Below, one piece after another: positions 1 through 6,558 of a stretch of 8,004 nt of DNA (its first letter is position 1; each line of letters starts with the position of its first letter). This stretch comes from an uncultured Pseudorhodobacter sp. (GTDB taxonomy: Bacteria > Pseudomonadota > Alphaproteobacteria > Rhodobacterales > Rhodobacteraceae). The DNA lies in the NCBI GenBank assembly GCA_945952425.1, contig CAMFIX010000120.1, positions 1 through 8,004 of the forward strand, read 5' to 3'. The notes under the pieces are model-generated. The model was not told where the DNA came from and ran no database searches. It saw nothing but the letters and a program-made list of their open reading frames with translations. Made by a program: the position numbers and the translations under genes.

Positions 1-354
1 AACTGGGCCTTTCGCCAATTCGCCCTGAAGACCGTCGTCACCGCCGGGACCGAGGTTGCGAAGGCCGATGTCTTCCTGGGCGCCGCCCCGCAGGTCGGGC
101 TTGCGGCCGAGGGCGACCTGCGCCTTCTGATCCCGGCGGGCGCGGGCGATGCGATCTCGGCCGAGGTGACCTATACCGGACCGCTGGAAGCCCCCGTCGC
201 CAAGGGCGCCAAGGTGGCCAAGCTGGTGATCCACCGTCCCGACATGCCCGACCAGACGGTCGACCTGGTGACCACCGCCGATGTCGCCCCGGCGGGGTTC
301 CTGAACCGGATGATGGTGGCGCTTGCCACTTTGCGCAGCCGCTACGGCATCTGA
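1..354 (+). CDS. D-alanyl-D-alanine carboxypeptidase (PBP5/DacC-DacF type), C-terminal fragment
   Basis: This is the last 117 residues of a gene that starts left of the window. Such enzymes remove the terminal D-Ala from peptidoglycan pentapeptides at the periplasmic face of the inner membrane. The catalytic SxxK, SxN and KTG domain is not visible. What is visible matches the C-terminal beta-sandwich domain (PBP5_C) of this family: a TAGTEVAKADVFLG segment near residues 14-27, VGLAAEGDLRLLIPAG near 32-47, and the typical YTGPLEAPVAKGAKVAKL stretch near residues 57-74. After the domain, the tail FLNRMMVALATLRSRYGI can form the amphipathic helix that anchors PBP5 proteins to the membrane. Its stop codon overlaps the tmk start (TGATG), so the two are probably co-transcribed. 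The family call is confident. The exact paralogue (dacA, dacC or dacF) cannot be decided from this fragment. Confidence 0.88.
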   Translation, partial: NWAFRQFALKTVVTAGTEVAKADVFLGAAPQVGLAAEGDLRLLIPAGAGDAISAEVTYTGPLEAPVAKGAKVAKLVIHRPDMPDQTVDLVTTADVAPAGFLNRMMVALATLRSRYGI

Positions 355-950
355 TGGCGCGGTTCATCTCTTTCGAGGGCATCGACGGGTCGGGCAAATC
401 CACCCAGGCGCGGCTTTTGGCCGAGGCCTTGCGGGCCCGGGGCGAAGAGGTCGTCCTGACGCGCGAACCCGGCGGTAGCCCGGGCGCCGAGGAAATCCGC
501 CGCCTGGTGCTGGAGGGCGACCCCGACCGCTGGTCGGCCGAGACCGAGATATTGCTCTTCACCGCTGCCCGGCGCGACCATCTGGAAAAGACCATCCGCC
601 CGGCGCTCGCCCGCGGGGCGACCGTCATCACCGACCGCTTTGCGGACTCGACCCGGATGTATCAGGGCATCTCCCGCGGCGACCTGGCCGAGGTCGTGGA
701 CCGCCTGCACCAGCTGATGATCGGGGTCGAGCCCGACCTGACCTTTTTGATCGACCTCCCCGCCGATGTGGGGCTCTCCCGCGCAAAAACCCGCGCGGGG
801 CTTGAGATGCGCTTTGAAGACATGGGCCTGGCCCTGCAGGAGAAGATGCGGGCGGGGTTTCTGGCGCTGGCCCGCAGCCCGCGGTTTCGCGTGATCGACG
901 GCACCGGCACGCAAGAGCAGATCGCCGCCGCCATCCTGGCCCAGCTATGA
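354..950 (+). CDS. tmk: thymidylate kinase
   Basis: Cytosolic kinase that converts dTMP plus ATP to dTDP, an essential step in dTTP synthesis. The 198-residue length is typical. The P-loop GIDGSGKST is at residues 9-17. The nucleoside-monophosphate-site motif TREPGG is at 36-41, the DRF signature of the family's DR(Y/F) motif at 94-96, and the conserved YQG at 103-105. The strand LIDLPADVGLSR at 132-143 leads into an arginine-containing lid region with RFE near 153-155. All key residues appear intact. The ATG overlaps the TGA of the upstream carboxypeptidase by one base, and the gene ends in an ATGA overlap with holB. No clear Shine-Dalgarno sequence precedes it, so translation is probably coupled to the upstream gene. 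The pairing with holB, a replication gene, is common in bacteria. Confidence 0.97.
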   Translation: MARFISFEGIDGSGKSTQARLLAEALRARGEEVVLTREPGGSPGAEEIRRLVLEGDPDRWSAETEILLFTAARRDHLEKTIRPALARGATVITDRFADSTRMYQGISRGDLAEVVDRLHQLMIGVEPDLTFLIDLPADVGLSRAKTRAGLEMRFEDMGLALQEKMRAGFLALARSPRFRVIDGTGTQEQIAAAILAQL

Positions 951-2059
951 CCGACATCCCCGAACCCGACCGGCTGGAGGGCGCCCCCCATCCGCGCGAA
1001 ACCGCCCGGGTTCTGGGCCATGCCGCGGCGGAACGGGTCTTCCTGGAGGCGTTCACTTCGGGGCGGATGCACCACGCCTGGCTGATCTCGGGGCCGAAGG
1101 GCATCGGCAAGGCGACCTTGGCCTGGCGGCTGGCGCGGTTCCTGCTGGCGACGCCAGACGACGACGGCATGTTCGCGCCCCCTCCGCCCCGCAGCCTCGA
1201 CATCCCCGAGGATCACCCGGTCGCGCATCGCCTGCTGGCCTTGTCCGAACCGCGGATGTTCCTGCTGCGCCGCCCCTGGGACGACAAGGCCGAGCGTCTG
1301 AAGACCGAGATCACCGTCGAGGAAACCCGGGGCCTGCGCAATTTCCTGGGGCTTTCGGCGGCGGATGGGGGCCGCCGTGTCGTGCTGGTGGATTCCGCCG
1401 ACGAGCTGAACCGCAATGCCGCCAATGCGATCCTGAAGCTTTTGGAAGAGCCCCCGCCCCGCGTCACCTTCCTGATCGTCGCCCATCAGCCCGCGGGCCT
1501 TCTGCCCACGATCCGCAGCCGCACCCGCGATCTGCGGCTGGCGCCCCTGTCGCCCCCCGACCTCGCCGCCGCCATGACCCAGGCGGGCGCCGAGATCGCC
1601 GACCCTGCGCCGCTCGCCGAACTCGCCGGCGGCTCGGTCGGCGAGGCCTTCCGCCTGACCCATCTGCAGGGGCTGGAGCTTTACGCCGCCCTGGTCCGCG
1701 CGCTGGCCACCCTGCCCCGGCTGGACCGCGTCATGGCCCGCGCGATTGCCGACCAGGCCGCCGACCGCAAGCGGCCCGAGGCGTTCGACCTCACCGTCAC
1801 GCTGATCGACCTCTTCCTCGCCCGCCTCGCCCGCGCGGGCACCACCCGCGAAATCCCCCGCGAGGCCGCCCCGGGCGAGGCCGCCCTGATCGAGCGGCTT
1901 GCGGCAGATCCCGGCATCGCGCGGGACTGGGCCGACCTGGCCCAGCATCTTGGCCTGCGCGCCCGGGCCGCGCGGGCGGTGAACCTTGACCCTTCCGCGC
2001 TGATCTTGGATATGTTCCTGCGCATGGAAGAAACGGCGGCCGCGGTCGCCCCGAGGTGA
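947..2059 (+). CDS. holB: DNA polymerase III subunit delta' (clamp loader)
   Basis: Delta' is the stator subunit of the clamp-loader complex, which places the beta sliding clamp on primed DNA. The protein has 370 residues. A complete Walker A motif, GPKGIGKAT, is at residues 49-57, preceded by HHAWLISG at 42-49. The Walker-B-like strand VVLVDSADELN is at 145-155, followed by the highly conserved NAANAILKLLEEPP at 157-170. The sensor strand TFLIVAHQP is at 174-182. The segment IRSRTR at 189-194 corresponds to the SRC arginine-finger motif but has Thr in place of Cys. The whole protein contains no cysteine, so the four-Cys zinc module known from E. coli delta' is absent. A proline-rich linker lies at about 78-81. 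It overlaps tmk by ATGA, and its stop lies inside the ribosome-binding site of the next gene. The annotation is secure from motifs and from the tmk neighbour. Confidence 0.95.
   Translation: MTDIPEPDRLEGAPHPRETARVLGHAAAERVFLEAFTSGRMHHAWLISGPKGIGKATLAWRLARFLLATPDDDGMFAPPPPRSLDIPEDHPVAHRLLALSEPRMFLLRRPWDDKAERLKTEITVEETRGLRNFLGLSAADGGRRVVLVDSADELNRNAANAILKLLEEPPPRVTFLIVAHQPAGLLPTIRSRTRDLRLAPLSPPDLAAAMTQAGAEIADPAPLAELAGGSVGEAFRLTHLQGLELYAALVRALATLPRLDRVMARAIADQAADRKRPEAFDLTVTLIDLFLARLARAGTTREIPREAAPGEAALIERLAADPGIARDWADLAQHLGLRARAARAVNLDPSALILDMFLRMEETAAAVAPR
2053..2059 (+). promoter_or_regulatory. Shine-Dalgarno site for the TTG-started tatD gene, overlapping the holB stop
   Basis: The bases GAGGTGA are a near-ideal complement to the 3' end of 16S rRNA and include the TGA stop of holB. 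The GAGG core ends 6 nt before the TTG at 2063. Because the in-frame codon at 2057-2059 is that stop, TTG is the only start that retains the N-terminal metal-binding motif of the next protein. Confidence 0.7.
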
Positions 2060-2062
2060 CGC

Positions 2063-2866
2063 TTGCCCCCCTACGAACTTGTCGACAGCCATTGCCACCT
2101 CGACTTCCCCGATTTCGAGGGCCAGGTCGACGACATCATCGCCCGCGCCCGCGAAGCCGGCGTCACCCGCATGGTCACGATCTGCACGCGGCTGCACCGG
2201 GTTCCCCTGGTGCAGGCCATAGCCGAACGGCATCCGGGCGTCTTCTACACCGCAGGCATCCACCCGATGTCTGCCGCCGAAGAGCCCCCGACCTCGGTCG
2301 CGGAACTCATAGCCCTCTCGGCCCATCCGAAATTCGTGGGGCTGGGCGAGACGGGCCTAGACTATCACTACACCGCCGACACGGCCGAGGTGCAAAAGAC
2401 CTCGCTGCGCATCCATATCGAGGCCGCGCAAGAGACCCAGCTGCCGCTGGTCATCCACGCCCGCGGCGCCGATGAGGATATGGAGACGATCCTGGCCGAG
2501 GGCATGGCCGTCAAACCCTTTCCTTGCGTGATGCACTGCTTCTCTTCTGGCCGCCGCCTGGCCGAGGCGAGCCTGGAGATGGGGTTCTACCTCTCGATGT
2601 CCGGCATCGCGACTTTCCCGAAATCCGGGGAACTGCGCGAGATTTTCGCCGCCGCCCCCCTGAACCGCATCCTGGTCGAGACCGACAGCCCCTATCTGGC
2701 CCCCGTCCCCCATCGCGGCAAAAGGAACGAGCCCGCCTATACCGCCTTCACCGCCAAGACCGGCGCGCAGGTCTTCGGCGTGACCGAGGCCGAATTCGCC
2801 GCCGCCACCAGCGCCAATTTCGACCGCCTGTTCCGGAAGGCCGCCCAGTTCGAGGCCGCGCCATGA
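2063..2866 (+). CDS. TatD-family metal-dependent hydrolase (putative 3'-5' DNase)
   Basis: Member of the TatD/YcfH amidohydrolase-like TIM-barrel family. Characterised members are Mg2+-dependent 3'-5' exonucleases or DNases linked to DNA repair and quality control. The protein has 267 residues, the usual length. The metal ligands are all visible: the HxH pair H10 and H12 in DSHCHLDF, E96 in VGLGETGLDYHY, H132 in VIHAR, H158 in VMHCFSSG and D208 in ETDSPYLAP. The conserved RGKRNEPAY segment is at 218-226. The start is a TTG 3 nt after the holB stop. It is supported by the GAGGTGA ribosome-binding site and by the absence of any in-frame alternative upstream. The gene ends in an ATGA overlap with the next one. 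The family is certain. Whether it is the functional counterpart of E. coli YcfH or TatD is inference, so no symbol is given. Confidence 0.95.
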   Translation: MPPYELVDSHCHLDFPDFEGQVDDIIARAREAGVTRMVTICTRLHRVPLVQAIAERHPGVFYTAGIHPMSAAEEPPTSVAELIALSAHPKFVGLGETGLDYHYTADTAEVQKTSLRIHIEAAQETQLPLVIHARGADEDMETILAEGMAVKPFPCVMHCFSSGRRLAEASLEMGFYLSMSGIATFPKSGELREIFAAAPLNRILVETDSPYLAPVPHRGKRNEPAYTAFTAKTGAQVFGVTEAEFAAATSANFDRLFRKAAQFEAAP

Positions 2867-3657
2867 GCCTGCGTTTCACCATCCTCGGCTGCGGCTCGTC
2901 GGGCGGCGTGCCGCGCATCGGCGGAGATTGGGGCGATTGCGACCCGACGAACCCGAAAAACCGCCGCCGCCGCTGTTCGATGCTGATCGAGCAGACAGGC
3001 CCCGGCGGCGTGACCCGCGTGCTGATCGACACCTCGCCCGACATGCGCGAGCAGCTGCTGGATGCGGGCGTGGGGCGGCTGGACGGCGTGGTCTTCACCC
3101 ATTCCCATGCCGATCACACCCATGGCATCGACGACCTGCGCCAGATCGTCTTCAACATGCGCGACCGCCTGCCCGTCTGGGCCGACGGCCCGACCGAGGC
3201 GGCGCTGATCGCCCGCTTCGGCTATGCTTTCGTGCAGCCCCAGGGCTCGCCCTATCCGCCGATCCTGGAGCTGCGGACGATCGGGCATGGGGCTTTCGAC
3301 GTGCCGGGCGCGGGCGGGCCGGTGCGGCTGGTGCCCTTCACCGCCGACCATGGCTCCATCGACGCCCTGGGCTTCGTGGTGGGGGGGCTGGCCTACCTGC
3401 CCGATGCGGTGGCGATCCCCGAGACCAGCTGGCCGCATCTGGAGGGGCTGGAGGTCTGGGTTGTCGATGCGCTGCGCCGCAAGCCGCATCCGACCCATGC
3501 CCATCTGGAGATGACCTTGGGCTGGATCGCCCGCGCCAAGGCGAAGCGGTCGGTCATCACCAACATGCACCTCGACATGGATTACGCGACGCTCGCGGCC
3601 GAGCTGCCCCCGGGGGTCGAGCCCGCTTTCGACGGCATGGTCATCACCCTGCCATGA
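2863..3657 (+). CDS. metallo-beta-lactamase-fold hydrolase, PhnP/RNase Z-like
   Basis: A 264-residue cytosolic enzyme of the metallo-beta-lactamase superfamily. The dinuclear metal site is visible: HSHADH at residues 80-85 (H80, H82, D84, H85), H163 in TADHG, D181 in LAYLPD and H236 in NMHLDMDY. An additional conserved-looking THAH lies at 211-214. The N-terminal stretch GCGSSGGVPRIGG at 9-21 is typical of the PhnP-like branch, whose characterised member is a cyclic phosphodiesterase of the C-P lyase pathway. No phn genes are visible here, so the substrate is unknown. C10, C26 and C38 lie in the N-terminal region where PhnP has a structural zinc site. The start overlaps the tatD stop (ATGA), and a GAGG ribosome-binding site sits 7 nt upstream. 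Its place directly after tatD is a recurrent alphaproteobacterial arrangement and suggests a housekeeping role in nucleotide or nucleic-acid clean-up. Confidence 0.9.
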   Translation: MSLRFTILGCGSSGGVPRIGGDWGDCDPTNPKNRRRRCSMLIEQTGPGGVTRVLIDTSPDMREQLLDAGVGRLDGVVFTHSHADHTHGIDDLRQIVFNMRDRLPVWADGPTEAALIARFGYAFVQPQGSPYPPILELRTIGHGAFDVPGAGGPVRLVPFTADHGSIDALGFVVGGLAYLPDAVAIPETSWPHLEGLEVWVVDALRRKPHPTHAHLEMTLGWIARAKAKRSVITNMHLDMDYATLAAELPPGVEPAFDGMVITLP

Positions 3658-4589
3658 GCATCCTGCTGTCGGTCATCCTGCCGGTCTTCGTCGTCCTTGG
3701 CGCGGGCTATCTTCTGGCGCGGGCCGGGCGGTTCACCGACAGCGCCATCGACGCGCTGATGTGGTTCGCCCAAGGCCTTGCCGTGCCCTGCCTGCTGTTC
3801 CGCCAGATGGCGCATATGGACCTGGCCGCGGATTTCGGGATCGGGCTTCTGGCCTCTTTCTATGCCGGGGCGTTCCTGAGCTTTTTCCTGGCCTTCTTCG
3901 CCTGCTGGAAGCTGTTCCGGCGGCCCCTGGACGAATGCGTGGCGGTGGGTTTCGCCGCGATGTTCTCGAACACCCTGCTTCTGGGCCTGCCGATCACCGA
4001 GCGCGCCTATGGCACGGCGGCGCTGCAGGGCAATTACGCGATCATCGCGATGCATTCACCGATGTTCTATGCTTTCGGCATTACCTTCATGGAGCTGGTG
4101 CGCCATCACGGGCAAGGCCTTTCGCCGCGCGCGCTGGGGGTGAAGGTCGCCCGCGCCATCGGGACGCAGCCGCTGGTGGTGGGCCTGGCCCTGGGATTTG
4201 CGCTGAACCTCAGCGGGCTGCAGCTGCCCGATGCCCTGGATGCGGGCGCCGAGATGCTGGGCAAGGCGGGGCTGCCCACGGCGCTTTTCGGGCTGGGCGG
4301 CGTTCTGTGGCGCTATAAGCCCGCCGGAGACCTCGGGCTGATCGCGGTCATCGTCGGGCTGGCGCTGGTGGTGCATCCGGCGGTGACCTTCTGGACCGGG
4401 CATCTCTTCGGGCTTGGCGTGGCCGAGATGCGCTCTTCGGTCGTCACGGCGGCCATGCCGCCCGGCGCCAATGCCTATCTGTTTGCGCATATGTATGGCG
4501 TGGGCCGAAGGTCCAGCGCCTCGGCGGTGCTTTATGGCACGGGGCTGGCGCTGGTGAGCGTCTGGTTCTGGCTGTCGGTTCTGCCGTAA
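3654..4589 (+). CDS. AEC-family permease (auxin efflux carrier / malonate transporter-like)
   Basis: An inner-membrane transporter of 311 residues in the Mem_trans (AEC) family. It opens with the hydrophobic segment LLSVILPVFVVLGAGYLLARAG at about 4-25, interrupted here only for listing. Further hydrophobic segments are near 35-50, 62-87, 95-113, 126-147, 170-188, 204-220, 227-250, 258-280 and 288-309, which gives about ten helices. Two family signatures stand out: SNTLLLGLP near 105-113, and the PPGANAYLFA segment near 269-278, which also occurs in malonate carriers of the MdcF type. The substrate is probably a small organic anion but cannot be read from sequence. The ATG overlaps the stop of the preceding hydrolase gene (ATGA), so it is translated as the last gene of the operon. 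A hairpin terminator follows directly. No malonate decarboxylase genes are present, so the symbol mdcF is not justified. Confidence 0.9.
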   Translation: MSILLSVILPVFVVLGAGYLLARAGRFTDSAIDALMWFAQGLAVPCLLFRQMAHMDLAADFGIGLLASFYAGAFLSFFLAFFACWKLFRRPLDECVAVGFAAMFSNTLLLGLPITERAYGTAALQGNYAIIAMHSPMFYAFGITFMELVRHHGQGLSPRALGVKVARAIGTQPLVVGLALGFALNLSGLQLPDALDAGAEMLGKAGLPTALFGLGGVLWRYKPAGDLGLIAVIVGLALVVHPAVTFWTGHLFGLGVAEMRSSVVTAAMPPGANAYLFAHMYGVGRRSSASAVLYGTGLALVSVWFWLSVLP

Positions 4590-4606
4590 GCGGGGGTTGC
4601 CCCCGC
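4590..4606. terminator. GC-rich hairpin between convergent genes, likely bidirectional terminator
   Basis: A perfect 7-bp inverted repeat, GCGGGGG / CCCCCGC with a 3-nt TTG loop, starts right after the TAA of the AEC permease gene and lies 23 bp from the stop of the convergent ureohydrolase gene. The following bases on the plus strand are only mildly T-rich (CTTCATT), and on the minus strand the hairpin is followed by CTTAC. It is therefore a plausible but not strong intrinsic terminator for either operon. Confidence 0.7.
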
Positions 4607-4629
4607 CTTCATTGGTCTGGAAATATCCC

Positions 4630-5583
4630 TTACCGCGCGCCCCGCGCGTGGAAGATGAAGCCCAGGAAGTTCAGCAGCACCTGCGCGGCGAGGATCTGGG
4701 TCGATTGGCTGGGGTCGTAATCGGGCGCGACCTCCACGAGGTCCATACCGACCACGTCATGGGTCTTGGCGACGTGCTGCAGCAGCTCCAGCACCTCGTA
4801 ATAGAGGAACCCGCCATGGCTCGGCGTGCCGGTGCCGGGCGCGATCGAGGGGCAGAAGCCGTCGATGTCCAAGGTCACATAGACCCGGGCGCCTGCGGGG
4901 ATGCGCGCCGCCACCACCTCCGCCCCAAGGGCGCGGAACTGGCGGACCGAGAGAATGTCAGAGCCCATCGCGCGGGCGGCCTCATAGCCGTCGCGCGCCG
5001 TGCTGCTGACGTTGCGGATGCCCACTTGCGTGAGCCCCGTAACCCAGGGCTTCTCCGCCGCCCGGCGCATCGGGCTGCCATGGCCGACCTTCACCCCGTG
5101 GCGCGAATCCACGAAATCGAGATGGGCGTCGATCTGCAGGATGTGGATGGGGCCTTGGCCCTCATAGGCCTCGATGCAGGGGATATTGACGGAATGGTCG
5201 CCGCCGATCACCACCGGCAGGGCCCCCGCAGCCAGGATCGCCTCCACCCCCTTGCGGATGTTGGCATGGCTTTTCGTCGTGTCGGTATGGACGATATCGG
5301 CATCGCCGATATCGACGATCCGCACCGATTGCGGCAGATAGGTCGCATCGTCCTCGTGGTCATAGGCCCCGGCATGGCCGAAGGAGAACAAGGTCGAAGC
5401 CTCGCGCACCGAGCGCGGGCCGAACCGCGCCCCCGCCCGGAACTGCGTCCCGAAGTCGAAAGGCGCGCCCAGAACCGCCACATCGGCCTCGATCTTCGAC
5501 CAGTCGCCCACATAGGGCCTTTTGCCGAAGGTCGAGATCCCCACGAAGGGCAGGTTCAGCCGCCCGGCATCGTAATCGTTCAT
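4630..5583 (-). CDS. speB: agmatinase/arginase-family ureohydrolase
   Basis: Manganese (or nickel) ureohydrolase that releases urea from a guanidino compound. The best guess is agmatine to putrescine plus urea. The protein has 317 residues. The metal ligands of the family are present: H130 in GGDHS (128-131), D152, H154 and D156 in DAHLDF, and D239 and D241 in LDIDGFCPS. The GHGSPMRRA segment at 167-175 and PGTGTPSHGG at 249-258 are also family-typical, as is the N-terminal GARFGPRSVREAS at 51-63. The ATG at 5583 was chosen because it overlaps the permease stop (ATGA) and yields the normal family N-terminus. An in-frame upstream ATG at 5721 would add 46 low-quality residues inside the permease gene. 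The enzyme is the last gene of an ABC importer operon, which implies that it acts on the imported compound. Related specificities (guanidinobutyrate, guanidinopropionate, guanidine) cannot be excluded, so the symbol is provisional. Confidence 0.85.
   Translation of the reverse strand: MNDYDAGRLNLPFVGISTFGKRPYVGDWSKIEADVAVLGAPFDFGTQFRAGARFGPRSVREASTLFSFGHAGAYDHEDDATYLPQSVRIVDIGDADIVHTDTTKSHANIRKGVEAILAAGALPVVIGGDHSVNIPCIEAYEGQGPIHILQIDAHLDFVDSRHGVKVGHGSPMRRAAEKPWVTGLTQVGIRNVSSTARDGYEAARAMGSDILSVRQFRALGAEVVAARIPAGARVYVTLDIDGFCPSIAPGTGTPSHGGFLYYEVLELLQHVAKTHDVVGMDLVEVAPDYDPSQSTQILAAQVLLNFLGFIFHARGAR
5292..5314. repeat. perfect 10-bp inverted repeat inside the ureohydrolase gene
   Basis: CGATATCGGC at 5292-5301 and its exact reverse complement at 5305-5314 are separated by a 3-nt spacer (ATC). 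It lies in the coding sequence for the protein stretch VDIGDADIV (residues 90-98). There the repeated Asp-Ile codons, read against each other, produce the symmetry. VDIGD is conserved in the arginase family, so coding constraint explains at least half of it. Confidence 0.55.
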
Positions 5584-6554
5584 TGCGGGCTTACCCCCCT
5601 CAGACGCTCGGACCTGCGGCGCAACAGTTCGATGGTGGACAAAAGGCAGATCGAGATGATGACCAGGATCGTGGCAATCGCCAGGATGGCCGGAGAGATC
5701 GCCTCGCGGATGCCGTTCCACATCTGGCGCGGAATGGTCTGCTGGTCGGGGCCCGCGATGAAGAGCACGGCCACCACCTCATCGAACGAGGTGACGAAGG
5801 CGAAGAGCCCGCCCGAGATGACCCCCGGCAGGATCAGCGGCATGATGATCTTGAAGAAAGTGGTGCGCGGGTTGGCCCCCAGCGAGGCCGAGGCGCGGAT
5901 CAGCGACTGATCGAACCCCGACAGCGTCGCGGTCACGGTGATGATGACGAAGGGGATGCCCAAGGTCGCATGCGCCATGATGATGCCAAGGTGCGTGTTC
6001 GCCAGGCACCCTTTGGCCGACAGGAAGGGCGACAGCGCGGTCGCCAGGATATTGCCTTGCGGCAGGCAGGCCGAGGAATAGGCGAAGAACAGCCCCGTCG
6101 CGATGATGATGATCGGCACGATCATCGGCGACAGCAGGATCGCGGTGATGAGGCGGCGGTAGGGCATCTCGGGGCGCGACAGCCCCAGCGCGGCGGTCGT
6201 CCCCAGCACGGTCGCCAGGATCGTCGCCCAGAAGCCGATCCAGACCGAGTTCTTCGCAGCCTTGACCCAAGCCGCCTGCTCCCAGACCTGCTTCCACCAG
6301 GTGCCGTCGCGCGGCGCATTGTCGGGCGCATTCACCCCGAAGGTCAGCAGCGTGTCATACCAGCGCAAGGAATATCCCGAAGGGTCCAGCGCCAGCATCT
6401 TGTGGGTGAAGCTGAAATAGGGCTCCACGTTGAAGGACAAGGGGATCACGATCAGGATCGGCGCGATCAGGAACAGGAAGACCAGGGCGCAGATCACGCG
6501 GAAGGCGTAATACCAGACGCGCTCCAGCGGAGAGGCATAGACGGGAAGGGCCAT
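5580..6554 (-). CDS. ABC transporter permease, PotC-like (spermidine/putrescine class)
   Basis: The second inner-membrane subunit of a binding-protein-dependent importer, 324 residues. Helix 1 is at about 17-39. A long periplasmic loop at about 41-100 follows, rich in Trp and Asp. The permease core has helices near 104-125, 135-159, 188-210, 242-265 and 287-309. The cytoplasmic EAA loop that contacts the ATPase is at 219-243, with ASASLGANP and IIMPLILPG as its recognisable ends. The loop between the third and fourth helices is extended and carries C163 and C183, which could form a disulfide in the periplasm. The start ATG lies 4 nt after the stop of permease 1, with a weak GGGTGA ribosome-binding site overlapping that stop. 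The gene ends in an ATGA overlap with the ureohydrolase. The family call is firm. The substrate is inferred only from the class (polyamine-type) and from the neighbouring enzyme. Confidence 0.92.
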   Translation of the reverse strand: MALPVYASPLERVWYYAFRVICALVFLFLIAPILIVIPLSFNVEPYFSFTHKMLALDPSGYSLRWYDTLLTFGVNAPDNAPRDGTWWKQVWEQAAWVKAAKNSVWIGFWATILATVLGTTAALGLSRPEMPYRRLITAILLSPMIVPIIIIATGLFFAYSSACLPQGNILATALSPFLSAKGCLANTHLGIIMAHATLGIPFVIITVTATLSGFDQSLIRASASLGANPRTTFFKIIMPLILPGVISGGLFAFVTSFDEVVAVLFIAGPDQQTIPRQMWNGIREAISPAILAIATILVIISICLLSTIELLRRRSERLRGVSPQ

Positions 6555-6558
6555 GGGG

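Noticed and set aside
662..2326. Long minus-strand open frame of 554 codons opposite tmk, holB and tatD
   Set aside because: The translation is rich in Gly, Arg, Gln and Asp without domains or hydrophobic pattern. It runs antisense to three well-supported genes. High GC makes such empty frames common.
2928..3653. Open frame upstream of and continuous with the AEC permease, which could suggest a fusion protein
   Set aside because: This part overlaps the metallo-beta-lactamase-fold gene in another frame, and its translation is Arg/Pro/Gly-rich without domains. The true permease start is the ATG at 3654.
4634..4648. CGCGCG / CGCGCG inverted repeat with CCC spacer at the end of the ureohydrolase gene
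   Set aside because: Only 6 bp of alternating GC within Arg/Ala codons of the C-terminus; expected by chance in DNA of this composition.
5584..5721. N-terminal extension of the ureohydrolase from an upstream in-frame ATG at 5721
   Set aside because: The added 46 residues lie inside the permease 2 coding sequence, do not resemble the family, and the ATG at 5583 gives the normal N-terminus with an ATGA overlap.
4597..5910. Long plus-strand open frame of 437 codons opposite the ureohydrolase
   Set aside because: No recognisable domain, whereas the opposite strand has every metal ligand of the arginase family.
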